64,000 nt of DNA from Mycobacterium adipatum (GCF_001644575.1 NZ_CP015596.1:4588001-4652000); one strand, 5' to 3'; shown: positions 54,286-63,793, counted from the first letter of the stretch. The notes: generated by a model from the letters alone, not told the origin. Numbers and translations: made by a program.

Positions 54286-55770
54286 TCAGCGCCGGCCCGA
54301 AGGGATCGCATCGCTGTACGGCGCGGTACTCCGACCAGCCACCGGGTGAACCACCATGTACACCAACCCGATTCCGATCACCACGACCGCCGAGAGCGCG
54401 ACGATCCAGTTGTCGTACCACGCCGCATCCGGGGTCCGCGGCCACGCCATGTTCACCATCGCGATCACGCCGTACGCCAGTGCCGCGACGTTCACCGGCA
54501 ACCCCCAGCGCCCCAACGAGTATTTCCCGGACGGCACCCAGCCCTTCAGCCGGGCCCGCAACGCCGCCAGCACCACCATCTGGAACGCGATGTAGATGCC
54601 CAGCGCGGCGAAGCTGATGATCTTGGTGATGGCATCGGTGGAGAACCGCGACCCGATCACGATGACCGCCGGCACCACCGCCGCGATCACCAGCGCGTAG
54701 GGCGGCACATGCCGGGTCGCCGAGAACTTCGAAAGCAGAGACGATCCCATGATCATTCCGTCGCGCCCGTACGAGTAGGCCAGCCGGCTCGCCGCGGCCT
54801 GCAGGCTCATCGCGCACGACAGGAACGAGATCAGCACGACCACCAGAATGACCTTGGATCCGACCGGGCCGAACGCCTCGCCCAGCACCGTGCTCACCGG
54901 GTCGGTGTCCTCACCGGCGATCACCGCCGGAATATCGGCCACCGCGAGGATCAGCGCCAAGCAGACGAAAGTGGCTGCGGCGCCACCGATGTAAATGGTG
55001 CGGCGCATCGCCTTGGGGATCAGCCGCCCCGGGTCGGGCACCTCCTCGGCGACATCGCCGCACGCCTCGAAGCCGTAGTACTGGTAGATGCCGATCAGTG
55101 CCGCCGCCGCGAACGCGAAGAGGTAGTTGCCGTCACCACCGGTGCCGAAGCTGTCGAACAGCACCCCGAGGTTGTGCTCGCGGTGCGCGATCAGCAGCCA
55201 GCCGCCGACCACCAGCGCGCCGATGATCTCGGCGACGAAGCCGATGATCGCCGCCTTGGCAAGGACTTTCGTGCCCAGGAAGTTGATCACCGTCGCCACC
55301 GCGATCAACAACAACGCGAACAGGATGATGTTGTCGGTGGTGGCTTCGATACCGAAGACGGCGGCGACGAACGGCCCGCCGCCGTAGGTGACCGAGGCGA
55401 TGGTGACCAGCAGCGCCACCAGGTACACCCACCCGGTCATCCACGCATACCGTCTCCCCCACAGTCGGCGCGCCCACGGGTACACCCCGCCGGCCACCGG
55501 GAACTGCGCGACGATCTCGCTGAACACCAGCGCAACCAGCAGCTGGCCCACACCGACGATCAGAAAGCTCCAGATCATCGGCGGCCCACCGGTGGCCAAC
55601 GCGAACGCGAACAGCGTGTACACGCCGACGACCGGCGACAGATAGGTGAACCCGAGGCTGAAGTTCGCCCACGGGCTCATATCGCGCTTGAACTCCGACT
55701 TGTATCCCAGCGAGTCGAGGTGTGCGGCGTCGTCGTCGGGGCGAGAAGTCGGTGGCGTGGCAGTGGTCAT
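54286..55770 (-). CDS. APC superfamily amino acid/amine permease
   Basis: This 494-aa protein has about twelve hydrophobic segments and the APC signature (TYLSPVVGVYTL near residue 40). Its ATG 55770 follows GGAG. It faces away from the GntR gene. The cluster context suggests it brings in an amine substrate for the P450/ligase genes. An apparently longer reading to 56634 is only antisense to the regulator. Confidence 0.85.
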   Translation of the reverse strand: MTTATPPTSRPDDDAAHLDSLGYKSEFKRDMSPWANFSLGFTYLSPVVGVYTLFAFALATGGPPMIWSFLIVGVGQLLVALVFSEIVAQFPVAGGVYPWARRLWGRRYAWMTGWVYLVALLVTIASVTYGGGPFVAAVFGIEATTDNIILFALLLIAVATVINFLGTKVLAKAAIIGFVAEIIGALVVGGWLLIAHREHNLGVLFDSFGTGGDGNYLFAFAAAALIGIYQYYGFEACGDVAEEVPDPGRLIPKAMRRTIYIGGAAATFVCLALILAVADIPAVIAGEDTDPVSTVLGEAFGPVGSKVILVVVLISFLSCAMSLQAAASRLAYSYGRDGMIMGSSLLSKFSATRHVPPYALVIAAVVPAVIVIGSRFSTDAITKIISFAALGIYIAFQMVVLAALRARLKGWVPSGKYSLGRWGLPVNVAALAYGVIAMVNMAWPRTPDAAWYDNWIVALSAVVVIGIGLVYMVVHPVAGRSTAPYSDAIPSGRR

Positions 55771-55840
55771 GAGCCTGCTCTCCTTCGGGCAAGAACCGAG
55801 TGAGCGAAAAACTACAGTCCTATTGTTTAACTCGCTACCG

Positions 55841-55858
55841 GAACGGCAGAATTCGTTC
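55841..55858. promoter_or_regulatory. Candidate regulator site in the permease/GntR gap
   Basis: GAACG and CGTTC are arranged as an inverted repeat with an 8-base spacer, in the 135-bp divergent region. It may be the GntR operator. The five-base arms are short. Confidence 0.3.
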
Positions 55859-55905
55859 TCGATCCGGTACATTTCGACGTCAGGCCAACGGGGAGGGAGG
55901 CAGCA

Positions 55906-56640
55906 GTGGTGTCCTCGCTGTCCCCCCTGGTCGCCCCCGACGCGCCGGTCGGCCGCGCCGACGAGATCGTGCAGCGCATCACCGAGGCCATCCACCTCGG
56001 CCTGCTCGACGACGGTGAACGCCTCCCCGTCGAAGTCGACCTCGCCGCCCAGTTCGGCGTCGCCCCCATGACCGTCCGCGAGGCCCTGGCCACGCTGCGC
56101 GAACAGCATCTCGTCGAGACCCGGCGCGGCCGCAGCGGTGGCTCCTTCGTCCGGCGTCCCGAGGGCCCGCCGGTCGACCAGCTGACCGAACGCCTGGCCG
56201 CGATGAGCGCCTCGGACCTGCGTGACCTGTTCGACGAGCACACGGCCATCGCCGGCCAGGCCGCGAAACTCGCCGCCGAACGCGCCGCCCCCTACGCGGT
56301 CCGCCGACTGTTCGCGCTCACCGATCAGCTCGGCGCGGCCGCCACCCTGGGCGACCGGATCCGCGCCGACAGCCGCTTCCAGATCCAGGTGGCCGTCGCC
56401 TCCCAGTCCGCGCGACTGGCCCGGCGCGCAGCCAACCTGCAGGCCGAACTCGCCGGACTCATCTGGCTGCCCATCGGTCCCGACATCGACGTCGCCGCCT
56501 ACGTCGACACCCAGCACGCCATCGCCGCGGCGGTCGCCGCCGAGAACGCCGCCGAAGCGCGCCGACTCGCCGAAGACCACGCGATGAGTCAGCTCCCCCG
56601 ATTGACCACCGTGAACATGGATCTGGCCGGGCAATCATGA
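55906..56640 (+). CDS. GntR family regulator (FadR/FCD type)
   Basis: This 244-aa protein has an N-terminal winged helix (DLAAQFGVAPMTVREALATLR) and a helical FCD-like ligand domain. It is divergent from the permease and coupled to the next gene by ATGA, so it most likely controls the amine cluster. GTG 55906 follows GGAGGGAGG. Confidence 0.86.
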   Translation: MVSSLSPLVAPDAPVGRADEIVQRITEAIHLGLLDDGERLPVEVDLAAQFGVAPMTVREALATLREQHLVETRRGRSGGSFVRRPEGPPVDQLTERLAAMSASDLRDLFDEHTAIAGQAAKLAAERAAPYAVRRLFALTDQLGAAATLGDRIRADSRFQIQVAVASQSARLARRAANLQAELAGLIWLPIGPDIDVAAYVDTQHAIAAAVAAENAAEARRLAEDHAMSQLPRLTTVNMDLAGQS

Positions 56641-57329
56641 CCGCACAGCAGTTGGCCGCCGAAGCCTCGCGGGCCGTCGAGCCGTTCTATCGGCTACTCG
56701 ACGCCGTCGCCGAGGAAGTGCTGCGCAGCCGCCCGCCGCGCGCGGCCCTCACCGAGACCCACTTCTCCGGGTTACAACGCCTGCTCGCCGGACTGCTCGC
56801 CGAAGAACACGGCATCTGGGGCATGGGCTTCGTCGCCGCACCGTCAGTCGTCGAGGGCCGCGAACGCTATATGGCGTGGTGGCAGCGGCACAACGAACGG
56901 GTCGCCCGGCTGCGGTTGAACTTCGACCCGACCAGCATCGACGTCTACGACTACCTGCAGATGGACTGGTACCAGCTCGCCCAGCGCGGCCAGCAGCGCG
57001 TCGCCTATGGCCCGTATGTCGACTACAGCGGCTCGGACATGTACACCATCACCGCGACCATCCCTGTGATCGCCGACGGCATCTTCCTCGGCGTGGCCGG
57101 CGCCGATCTGGTGGTCGGCGATGTCGAACGCCGGCTCATCGAGGTGCTGCGCCACACCGACGAGGACGCCGTCGTGGTCAACACCGAGCGCCGCGTGATC
57201 GCCGCGAACACCCCGCGCTGGCTGGTCGGCTCCCGGCTCGACACCGTCCCGACCGTCGGCGAAACATTCGCCGACGTCGCGGAATTGCCGCTCGGCACCG
57301 GCTGGTGCCTGGCTATAGCTCGGCGCTGA
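56637..57329 (+). CDS. Cache/PDC sensor-domain protein without membrane segment
   Basis: This 230-aa protein has a cache-type ligand domain (YMAWWQRHN, YDYLQMDWYQLA, GPYVDYSG, YTITATIPV) and no signal peptide or membrane helix, so it appears cytoplasmic. Its start overlaps the GntR stop. It may be a ligand sensor that modulates GntR. A soluble cache domain attached to a regulator is unusual. Confidence 0.72.
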   Translation: MTAQQLAAEASRAVEPFYRLLDAVAEEVLRSRPPRAALTETHFSGLQRLLAGLLAEEHGIWGMGFVAAPSVVEGRERYMAWWQRHNERVARLRLNFDPTSIDVYDYLQMDWYQLAQRGQQRVAYGPYVDYSGSDMYTITATIPVIADGIFLGVAGADLVVGDVERRLIEVLRHTDEDAVVVNTERRVIAANTPRWLVGSRLDTVPTVGETFADVAELPLGTGWCLAIARR

Positions 57330-57361
57330 ACAAGCGGTTACCCAGACGTAACTCCCAGCCC

Positions 57362-57388
57362 TTGACATTAACCCTCTACTTCTAGAGT
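57362..57388 (+). promoter_or_regulatory. P450 operon promoter with palindromic operator
   Basis: TTGACA (57362-57367) and TAGAGT (57383-57388) form a promoter with a short 15-base spacer. An inverted repeat, CTCTA-CTTC-TAGAG, spans 57374-57387 and overlaps the -10. This suggests repression of the downstream P450/ligase operon. Confidence 0.45.
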
Positions 57389-57428
57389 CTTTAAGGGCAT
57401 CCGGTCACGCACCCTGGAGGTTGTCCCG

Positions 57429-58625
57429 ATGTCGCCCCTCGACCTCGTTCCCCACTTCGATGTCGCCGATCCGGAATTCTCGCTGACCTCGGCCGAAGTC
57501 CACGAGGCCCGCGAGCGCAGCTGGTACGCCACCACCCCCTACGGCATCGCCGTGCTGCGCTACGCCGAGATGAACAAGCTGCTCAAGAGCCGCCAACTCC
57601 GCCAGGGCAGCATCGCCTGGCCCGCGCACAACGGTGTCACCGAGGGCCCCTTCGCCCGATGGTGGGCCAGCTGGCTGCTCAACAAGGAGGGCGAAGAACA
57701 CCGCCGGCTGCGCCGCCTCATGACACCGGCCTTCACCCAGCAGCTCATCGCCGGGCAGGTGCCCCGATTCCAGGCGCTGGCAGGCGAACTCGTCGACGCC
57801 TTCGCCGCACCCGACCGCTGTGAGTTCATGGCCGAGTTCGCCGAGCCCTATTCCGCGCGGGTCACCGCCATCATGCTCGGCACCCCCGAGCAGGACTGGC
57901 GCCTCCTCGCCAGGGAGTCCACCACCCTCGGGCTGGCCATGGCGGTCACGCTCAAAGACGACCTACCCCGCATCGAGGCCGCCCTGGCCCGCCTCTATGA
58001 CTACTGCGACGCCCAGATCGCCGACCGTCGCGCACACCCACGCGAGGATTTCGTCACCGCGTTCGTCAACGCCGCCGACCCCGAGGACGGCCGACTCTCC
58101 GACGACGAGTTGCGCGACGGCCTGACGATGCTGATCTTCGCCGCCTTCGACACCACCCGCAACCAGCTCGGCCTGGCCATGCAGACCTTCCTGGCGCACC
58201 CCGACCAGTGGCGCCTGCTCGGCGAGCGGCCCGACCTGGGCGGCAAGGCCGTCGAGGAGGTGATGCGCCTGAACCCCACCACCCGCTGGGTGACCCGCGA
58301 GGTCATCGAGGACTTCGAGTACGAGGGCGTGGCACTCAAGGCCGGCACCACCGTGCACCTCTACACCGAAGCCGCCGGCACCGACCCACGCGTCTACACC
58401 CCCGGCCTGGACATCACCGCGGAACGCAAGCCGCACTTCGGGTTCGGCGGCGGCCTGCACTACTGCCTGGGCCACTTCGTGGCCCGCGCCGATATGAGCG
58501 AGGCGCTGCCGCTGCTGGCCCGGCGGATGATCGACCCTCACGAACTGCCCGGCGCCACCTGGCTTCCCGACTCCGGCAACACCGGGCCCGTCACCCTGCC
58601 CATCGGCTTCACCCCAGCCCCCTGA
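57429..58625 (+). CDS. Cytochrome P450
   Basis: This 398-aa P450 has an I-helix AAFDTTRNQ, EEVMR (ExxR) near 276, and haem motif FGFGGGLHYCLGH with Cys near 345. It starts at ATG 57429 after GGAGGT. It lacks a ferredoxin gene nearby, so its electron partner is elsewhere. The cluster context suggests N-dealkylation or ring oxidation of an amine. Confidence 0.9.
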   Translation: MSPLDLVPHFDVADPEFSLTSAEVHEARERSWYATTPYGIAVLRYAEMNKLLKSRQLRQGSIAWPAHNGVTEGPFARWWASWLLNKEGEEHRRLRRLMTPAFTQQLIAGQVPRFQALAGELVDAFAAPDRCEFMAEFAEPYSARVTAIMLGTPEQDWRLLARESTTLGLAMAVTLKDDLPRIEAALARLYDYCDAQIADRRAHPREDFVTAFVNAADPEDGRLSDDELRDGLTMLIFAAFDTTRNQLGLAMQTFLAHPDQWRLLGERPDLGGKAVEEVMRLNPTTRWVTREVIEDFEYEGVALKAGTTVHLYTEAAGTDPRVYTPGLDITAERKPHFGFGGGLHYCLGHFVARADMSEALPLLARRMIDPHELPGATWLPDSGNTGPVTLPIGFTPAP

Positions 58626-58639
58626 GATCAGGAGATCCG

Positions 58640-60025
58640 ATGACCACCACCCCGCTCGACGCGCACCGGCAGGCCAACGCCACCAGCGCACACCTGGCTC
58701 ACGCGTGCGAGACCATCGCCGAGCGCGGCGTGGAGTTCGTCTACTTCCAGGCCATCACAATCACCGGCCGCGTGGTCGGAAAGGTGGCCCCCGCACGGCA
58801 TTTCGAGCGCCTGGCCGTCAAGGGCGTGCAGCAGCACCAGACCGCGATCGCCAACCTGCAGGGCACCCGCGAAGGTGTGCTGCTGGCCGGCGGGGTCAAC
58901 GCCCCCGAGTACACCGCGATCCCCGATCTTGACACCTTCGCCGTGCTGCCCTGGGACACCAGTTTTGCCCGGGTGTTCTGCCGGCTGTATGAACCCGACC
59001 ACCTGGCCGTCGACGCCGGCATCGAGCTGGCCTGCGACTCCCGAGGGCTACTTCGAAAGGCGCACGCCGGGTTCACCGATCGCACCGGCCTGGAGCTGCG
59101 CACCGGATGCGAACCCGAAATGACCTGGCAGGGTGAAGGGCTGGAGGCGCAGTTCCGGCCCGGATCCAGCCCGGCCTATCACATCGAGCACCTGGAGCGG
59201 AACCGCCCGATCGTCAAGAAGGTCGTCGAATACGCCCAGGCGCTGGGCCTGGACATGATCGAGGGTGACTACGAGGACGAGTTCCAGGTCGAGCTGAACT
59301 TCATGTATGACCACGCCAACCTGACCGCCGACCGGCTGACCACCTACCGGCAGATCTGCAAGCAGGTGGCCCGCGAACTCGGTATCCAAGCCAGCTTTAT
59401 GCCCAAACCCGCCACCGGCATGATGGGCAACGGCTGCCACCACAACTTCAGCCTGTGGCGCGACGACGTCAACGTGCTGGTCGACCCGGGCGTCACCGAA
59501 CTACACCTCTCCGAGATCGGCCGCCACGCCCTGGGCGGGCTGCTATCGCATTCCGCCGGCGCCATGCTGGTCAACGGATCCACGGTGAACTCCTACAAAC
59601 GCTATTGGGACGCCGGACAATTCGCGCCATCGAAGATCAACTGGGGCCTGGACAACAAGACCTGCACGGTGCGTCTGTCGGCCAACGGGCGCCTGGAGTA
59701 CAAACTGCCCGATGCCGCGGTCAATCCCTATCTGTCCCATACCATCCTGCTCGCCGCCTGCGAGGACGGCATGAAAAACGCCACCGACCCGGGCGTGCCG
59801 TGCCAGGGGTCGTCCTATGACGCCCCGGCCGACGACCGCTTCCCGGCGCTGCCGCTCACCCTGGGCGACGCCATCACGGCCTTCGGCAAGGACACCGTGA
59901 TCACCGAGGCGTTCGGCCCGAAACTCTCCACACTGCTCATCGATTTCCACACCGATGAGTGGGCCCGATTCTGTGGATACGTCACCGACTGGGAGCGTGA
60001 AATGTACTGGAACGATGCGCCGTGA
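58640..60025 (+). CDS. Glutamine-synthetase-like gamma-glutamyl-amine ligase
   Basis: This 461-aa protein has GS-family motifs: EDEFQVELNF, KPATGMMGNGCHHNFSL, NSYKRYW, EYKLPDAAVNPYL. Its neighbours suggest an amine ligase (as in gamma-glutamylpolyamine or gamma-glutamylanilide synthases) rather than true nitrogen assimilation. ATG 58640 follows GGAG. It overlaps the next gene by GTGA. Confidence 0.85.
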   Translation: MTTTPLDAHRQANATSAHLAHACETIAERGVEFVYFQAITITGRVVGKVAPARHFERLAVKGVQQHQTAIANLQGTREGVLLAGGVNAPEYTAIPDLDTFAVLPWDTSFARVFCRLYEPDHLAVDAGIELACDSRGLLRKAHAGFTDRTGLELRTGCEPEMTWQGEGLEAQFRPGSSPAYHIEHLERNRPIVKKVVEYAQALGLDMIEGDYEDEFQVELNFMYDHANLTADRLTTYRQICKQVARELGIQASFMPKPATGMMGNGCHHNFSLWRDDVNVLVDPGVTELHLSEIGRHALGGLLSHSAGAMLVNGSTVNSYKRYWDAGQFAPSKINWGLDNKTCTVRLSANGRLEYKLPDAAVNPYLSHTILLAACEDGMKNATDPGVPCQGSSYDAPADDRFPALPLTLGDAITAFGKDTVITEAFGPKLSTLLIDFHTDEWARFCGYVTDWEREMYWNDAP

Positions 60026-60720
60026 CCGACACGCTGAGACTGGCCTGCCTGGACGCCGAAGCCCCGCCGCTGTTCACGCTGTGGACCCCGGAGCACGGCC
60101 GCGACGGCTATGAGCCGGGTGTCGCGGCGGCACTCGGCGCCGAACTCGGCCGTGAGATCGAATGGGTGCGGGTGCCGTGGGTGGACATGATCCCCGCGGT
60201 ACAGCGCGGGGACGCCGACGCGGTGCTGTGCGGGCAGGGCATCACGGCCGAGCGGCTGGCCCAGGTCGACTTCACCCGCCCGTACGCGATCTTCCACGAG
60301 GGCGTGCTGATCCGGCGTGGTGACGACATCCACTGCGCGGCCGATCTGGTGGGCCGCAAGGTCGCGGCCATCGAGAACAGCACCAATATGACGCTGGCCC
60401 AGACCTTCACCGGTGCCGAGCCGGTCGCGTTCGGAGCGGGCAGCGACGACGTGTACGCCGATATGCTGGCCGCCCTGCTGGCCAAGGATGTCGACGCCGT
60501 GGTCGACGACGACGTGGTGTTCGTGCCGCTCGGGGCGACGCACCCCGACTACGAACTGGCCTTCACCGTGCAGACCGCCAATCGTTGGGGTATCGCGGTG
60601 TCCAAGGACCGGCCCGACACGCTGGCCGAGATCGACGGCGCGCTGGGCCGGCTCATCGACTCGGGGCGGCTGCAGCAGGTGTGGACCCAGCACCTGCCGA
60701 CCCTGCACTACCCGTTCTGA
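60022..60720 (+). CDS. Solute-binding (SBP_bac_3-like) protein without signal peptide
   Basis: This 232-aa protein has the two-lobe solute-binding fold (GDADAVLCGQGITAER, DFTRPYAI) but begins directly with the first strand, so it has no signal peptide. It is thus probably cytoplasmic and could sense or carry the substrate, or it could be a remodelled enzyme. The GTG start overlaps the ligase stop. Confidence 0.75.
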   Translation: MTDTLRLACLDAEAPPLFTLWTPEHGRDGYEPGVAAALGAELGREIEWVRVPWVDMIPAVQRGDADAVLCGQGITAERLAQVDFTRPYAIFHEGVLIRRGDDIHCAADLVGRKVAAIENSTNMTLAQTFTGAEPVAFGAGSDDVYADMLAALLAKDVDAVVDDDVVFVPLGATHPDYELAFTVQTANRWGIAVSKDRPDTLAEIDGALGRLIDSGRLQQVWTQHLPTLHYPF

Positions 60721-60721
60721 G

Positions 60722-61429
60722 ATGACCCGTCCGCTGATCGCGGTCACCGGCCGCCGGGCCGCGCAGGTGCCGATCCTGCGATTCTCGGCGACCGTGGCCG
60801 CCGAGGCGATCTGCGAAGCCGTGTGGGCGGTCGGCGGCGAGCCGGTGATCCTGCATCCCCCGGCTGCGGACCCGATCGCCGAACTACCCGCCAGACTGGA
60901 GGGTTTCGACGGGGTGCTGCTGCCCGGCGGCGCCGACCTGGATCCGTGTCGCTACGGTGCCCAGCCCGCCGCGGAGACCACCGGCACCGTGGCCTTCCAG
61001 GACGACTTCGACATCGGCATCACGAAAGCGCTCCTGGATTCGGGCATCCCGGTGCTGGCCATCTGTCGCGGCATGCAGGTGCTCAACGTCGCGCTCGGCG
61101 GCACCTTACACCAGCATCTACCGGAGGTCATGCACCACAACAGCATTCACCCGGTCGACGTGCAGGACAGCTCCCGGCTGCACGGCATCCTCGGCGCGGA
61201 CCGCATCGAGGTGTCGTCCTACCACCACCAGGGGATCGACCGGCTGGGACGCGATCTCACCGTCACCGCCACCTCCGCCGACGGTGTCATCGAGGCCGTC
61301 GAGCACCGCTGCGCCGACATCGTCGCGGTGCAGTGGCACCCGGAGGACCGGCACGCCGAATCCCACACCGACGCCGCACTGTTCGCCGATCTGGTGGACC
61401 GCGCCCGCAAACGAAAGGCCAATCGATGA
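60722..61429 (+). CDS. Peptidase C26 gamma-glutamyl hydrolase (PuuD-like), copy 1
   Basis: This 235-aa protein is a class-I glutamine-amidotransferase-like hydrolase with ICRGMQVLN (nucleophile Cys) and VQWHPED (catalytic His/Glu). PuuD-type enzymes release glutamate from gamma-glutamyl intermediates. It overlaps the next gene by ATGA. Confidence 0.87.
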   Translation: MTRPLIAVTGRRAAQVPILRFSATVAAEAICEAVWAVGGEPVILHPPAADPIAELPARLEGFDGVLLPGGADLDPCRYGAQPAAETTGTVAFQDDFDIGITKALLDSGIPVLAICRGMQVLNVALGGTLHQHLPEVMHHNSIHPVDVQDSSRLHGILGADRIEVSSYHHQGIDRLGRDLTVTATSADGVIEAVEHRCADIVAVQWHPEDRHAESHTDAALFADLVDRARKRKANR

Positions 61430-62283
61430 CCACCCTGGTTCGCCTGCAGGACGTCGTGCCGGACCTGCCGGCTCCGGACTGCCCGCGCGCCCATATCTAC
61501 GTGCTGGCATCGTTGAACTACCCGGACATCAGCGCCGCCGACGTCGCACTGGTCAAGCGGTTCACCAAGACGGCACTGACCACGTTGATCGAACTGGGCG
61601 CGGACTACGAGTTCTTCGACACCACCGTGCCGCTCGATAATCCCTCCGCGGCAGCGCACTTCGACGGCCTGCTGCTACTCGGCGGCGGTGACGTCGACAA
61701 CTCCTGCTACGGGATGAGCACCCCGCACCCCACGACCTACGGGGTGGATGGCCGCGCCGACCGCGACGCGTTCGCCGCCATCGCCGCGGCCGGGGCCGCC
61801 GACCGCCCGATCTTCGGGATCTGCCGAGGATCGCAGCTGCTCAACGTGTTCCGCGGCGGCACGCTGATCGGTGATATCGAGGATTACCGCCTGCACCACG
61901 GGGCGCCCGGTGAACCGGAGTTCGTCGACGAGCCCGTCGACATCATCCCCGGTACCCGGCTGGCGGCCATCCTGGGAACCGACCGGATCATGGCCCGCAA
62001 CGGGCATCACCAGGCCGTGGACAAACTCGGCGGCGGACTGGTGGTCGCGGCCCGCGCGCTGGACGGCATCACCGAGGGCATCGAGGACCCCAAGCGGTTC
62101 TTCCTGGGTGTGCAGTGGCATCCCGAGGACGACGCCGGGCCCGCCGCCGATCGGTTGGCCCTGTTCGGCGCCTTCGTCGACGCCGCCGAGCAGTCGCGTC
62201 ACCGCAGCGCGGCGGCGGCACAGCCGATCCGGGAACGGCGATCCGCGAAGCTCACCCCTCCGAGCTTCGCGGATCGCACCTAG
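61426..62283 (+). CDS. Peptidase C26-type gamma-glutamyl hydrolase, copy 2
   Basis: This 285-aa protein has GICRGSQLLNVFRGG (Cys) and VQWHPED (His/Glu) but is divergent from copy 1, with an extended N-terminus. Two hydrolases may act on different gamma-glutamyl products. The last 15 residues are encoded inside a perfect hairpin (62238-62277). Its stop overlaps the stop of the convergent TetR gene. Confidence 0.85.
   Translation: MTTLVRLQDVVPDLPAPDCPRAHIYVLASLNYPDISAADVALVKRFTKTALTTLIELGADYEFFDTTVPLDNPSAAAHFDGLLLLGGGDVDNSCYGMSTPHPTTYGVDGRADRDAFAAIAAAGAADRPIFGICRGSQLLNVFRGGTLIGDIEDYRLHHGAPGEPEFVDEPVDIIPGTRLAAILGTDRIMARNGHHQAVDKLGGGLVVAARALDGITEGIEDPKRFFLGVQWHPEDDAGPAADRLALFGAFVDAAEQSRHRSAAAAQPIRERRSAKLTPPSFADRT
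62238..62277. terminator. Perfect 16-bp hairpin between convergent genes
   Basis: The arms GCGATCCGCGAAGCTC and GAGCTTCGCGGATCGC flank an 8-base loop, wholly inside the 3' end of the C26 gene. No T tract follows. It most likely ends transcription from both sides, or it is a transcript-stabilising structure. Confidence 0.6.
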
Positions 62284-62918
62284 ATATCGGCGGCCTCCGG
62301 GGTGAACTGCCCCTTGCGGATGAGGGCCGTCACGGCGGCATCCCACCGGTTCAACTGGCTGACGGAGTAGAACGGCTCGGGGATGTGCCGTTCGATGTGG
62401 TGGCGCAGCATGGTCGCGCCGACGCGTAGGATCAGCGGGTTGATGGTCCCCCAGAGCAGATCCAGGTCGGCCCGCACGAGTCCGTGCTCGGCGTACTTCT
62501 CGCCCTGTTCGGTGCTGATGCGCAGCAGCCCGTCGAAGATGACGTTGCCGATTTCGTCACCCTGGCACAGGGCATGCGCGACGTAGTCGGTGACCTCGGG
62601 GTACTTGTGGAAGAGCTTGGCGAACCGACCGCGGAGCTCGACGGAGTGATCGCCCGGCGGTTCCGGGAGCGGCTCTGACTCCAGGACTTCACCGAACACC
62701 CTCAGCACGTATTCGTCGACCGCGGCGGTCAGACCGGCCTTGTTACCGAAGTAGTGCTGCACGAGTCCGACGCTCACCCCGGCGGCATCGGCGACAGCGC
62801 GCAAAGGCGTATTCGAAACACCCTGCTGCGAAAAAGATTTGATGGCGGCATCGACTATCCGCTCCCGGGTGGACGGCACGGCAGGCGTCGACTCCCGGAG
62901 AAACACCGTGCCTGTCAC
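62280..62918 (-). CDS. TetR family transcriptional regulator
   Basis: This 212-aa regulator starts at GTG 62918 and has the HTH region RAVADAAGVSVGLVQHYFGNKAG. A longer frame to 63020 adds a poor leader. It is convergent with the amine cluster and divergent from the small gene at 63044, so its target is uncertain. Confidence 0.84.
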   Translation of the reverse strand: MTGTVFLRESTPAVPSTRERIVDAAIKSFSQQGVSNTPLRAVADAAGVSVGLVQHYFGNKAGLTAAVDEYVLRVFGEVLESEPLPEPPGDHSVELRGRFAKLFHKYPEVTDYVAHALCQGDEIGNVIFDGLLRISTEQGEKYAEHGLVRADLDLLWGTINPLILRVGATMLRHHIERHIPEPFYSVSQLNRWDAAVTALIRKGQFTPEAADI

Positions 62919-63043
62919 CACGGCGACAATACAGCAGGGCCGGTTCGGCATACAAGTGTCCGGTATTGCCATATGACCGTGGGGTGATGCAATATGCACA
63001 TACCGGTTGCCTGTGAGCAACCTGCGAGTCGGGGGCTTTGAAC

Positions 63044-63286
63044 GTGAATTCTGTACTGCGGCAGCAGATCCAATCGGCGTGCGATGATGTGCACCGCGAT
63101 CCGGAGGACAACGCCGCCATCGACCGCCTGCGGCGGCTGCTCGGCGCGCACCAAGGGGTGTCGCACGCGACCTGGCGCCGGCTGGTGGAACTGGCGTGCG
63201 ACCAATTGTTCGACGATCCCGAGGACCACGACACCCGGGACCGGCTGTTGCTCCTGCTGGCCGCCCGTGGATCGGTCACACTGTAG
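63044..63286 (+). CDS. Small helical protein with internal repeat
   Basis: This 80-aa protein starts at GTG 63044 (TTG 63038 also possible). Two similar units, with PEDN-x-x-IDRL and PEDH-x-x-RDRL cores, suggest a duplicated short helix pair. No family is recognised. It faces away from the TetR gene and may be its partner or target. Confidence 0.5.
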   Translation: MNSVLRQQIQSACDDVHRDPEDNAAIDRLRRLLGAHQGVSHATWRRLVELACDQLFDDPEDHDTRDRLLLLLAARGSVTL

Positions 63287-63288
63287 CG

Positions 63289-63793
63289 GTGACGGCGAAG
63301 AAGCGGGGACATCCACCCACCGGGGGTGGCTGTCCCCGCAACAGCAGCGCGCGTGGGTGGCCTACATGCGGGTGCAGCTGCGGATGAACTACGAGATGAA
63401 TCGGCAGTTGCAGGCGGATTCGCAGCTGTCGCTGGCTGACTACGACGTGCTCGTGGCACTCAGCGGCAATCGGGATCGGGCGATGCGGGTCAGCGACCTG
63501 GCCGCCCAGATCGGCTGGGAGCGCAACAGGTTGTCACATCAGTTGCGCCGCATGGAAGAACGTGGTCTCACCGAGCGCAGGCCGAACGCCGAGGATGGCC
63601 GCACCAGCATGTCGTCCTCACCGAGCGGGGACACGCCGCCATCATCGAGGCAGCCCCGGCACATGTCGACCTGGTGCACCGGCTGTTCTTCAACCCGCTT
63701 CCGGACAACCTGCTGGCGCCGTTCACCGCGGCGCTGGAACATATCCACGTCAACCTCAATCTCAACAGCTCGCTGCCGCCCGCACCGAGCTGA
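63289..63793 (+). pseudogene. MarR family regulator with two frameshifts
   Basis: Read through two frame changes, the region encodes a normal MarR: WLSPQQQRAWVAYMRVQL, an HTH with LAAQIGWERNRLSHQLRRM, then VVLTERGHAAIIEAAP and a full C-terminus ending at 63793. The reading frame changes in the G-run at 63322-63326 and near 63609-63613; each looks like one missing base. The gene is either a recent pseudogene or carries sequencing errors. Confidence 0.7.

Noticed and set aside
53809..55803. Long forward frame of 664 codons over the lipoprotein and permease
   Set aside because: Arginine/histidine-rich antisense translation of two well-supported reverse genes.
54286..56634. Permease extended to 782 residues
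   Set aside because: The extra 288 residues are antisense to the GntR gene; the ATG at 55770 has a ribosome site and a normal family N-terminus.
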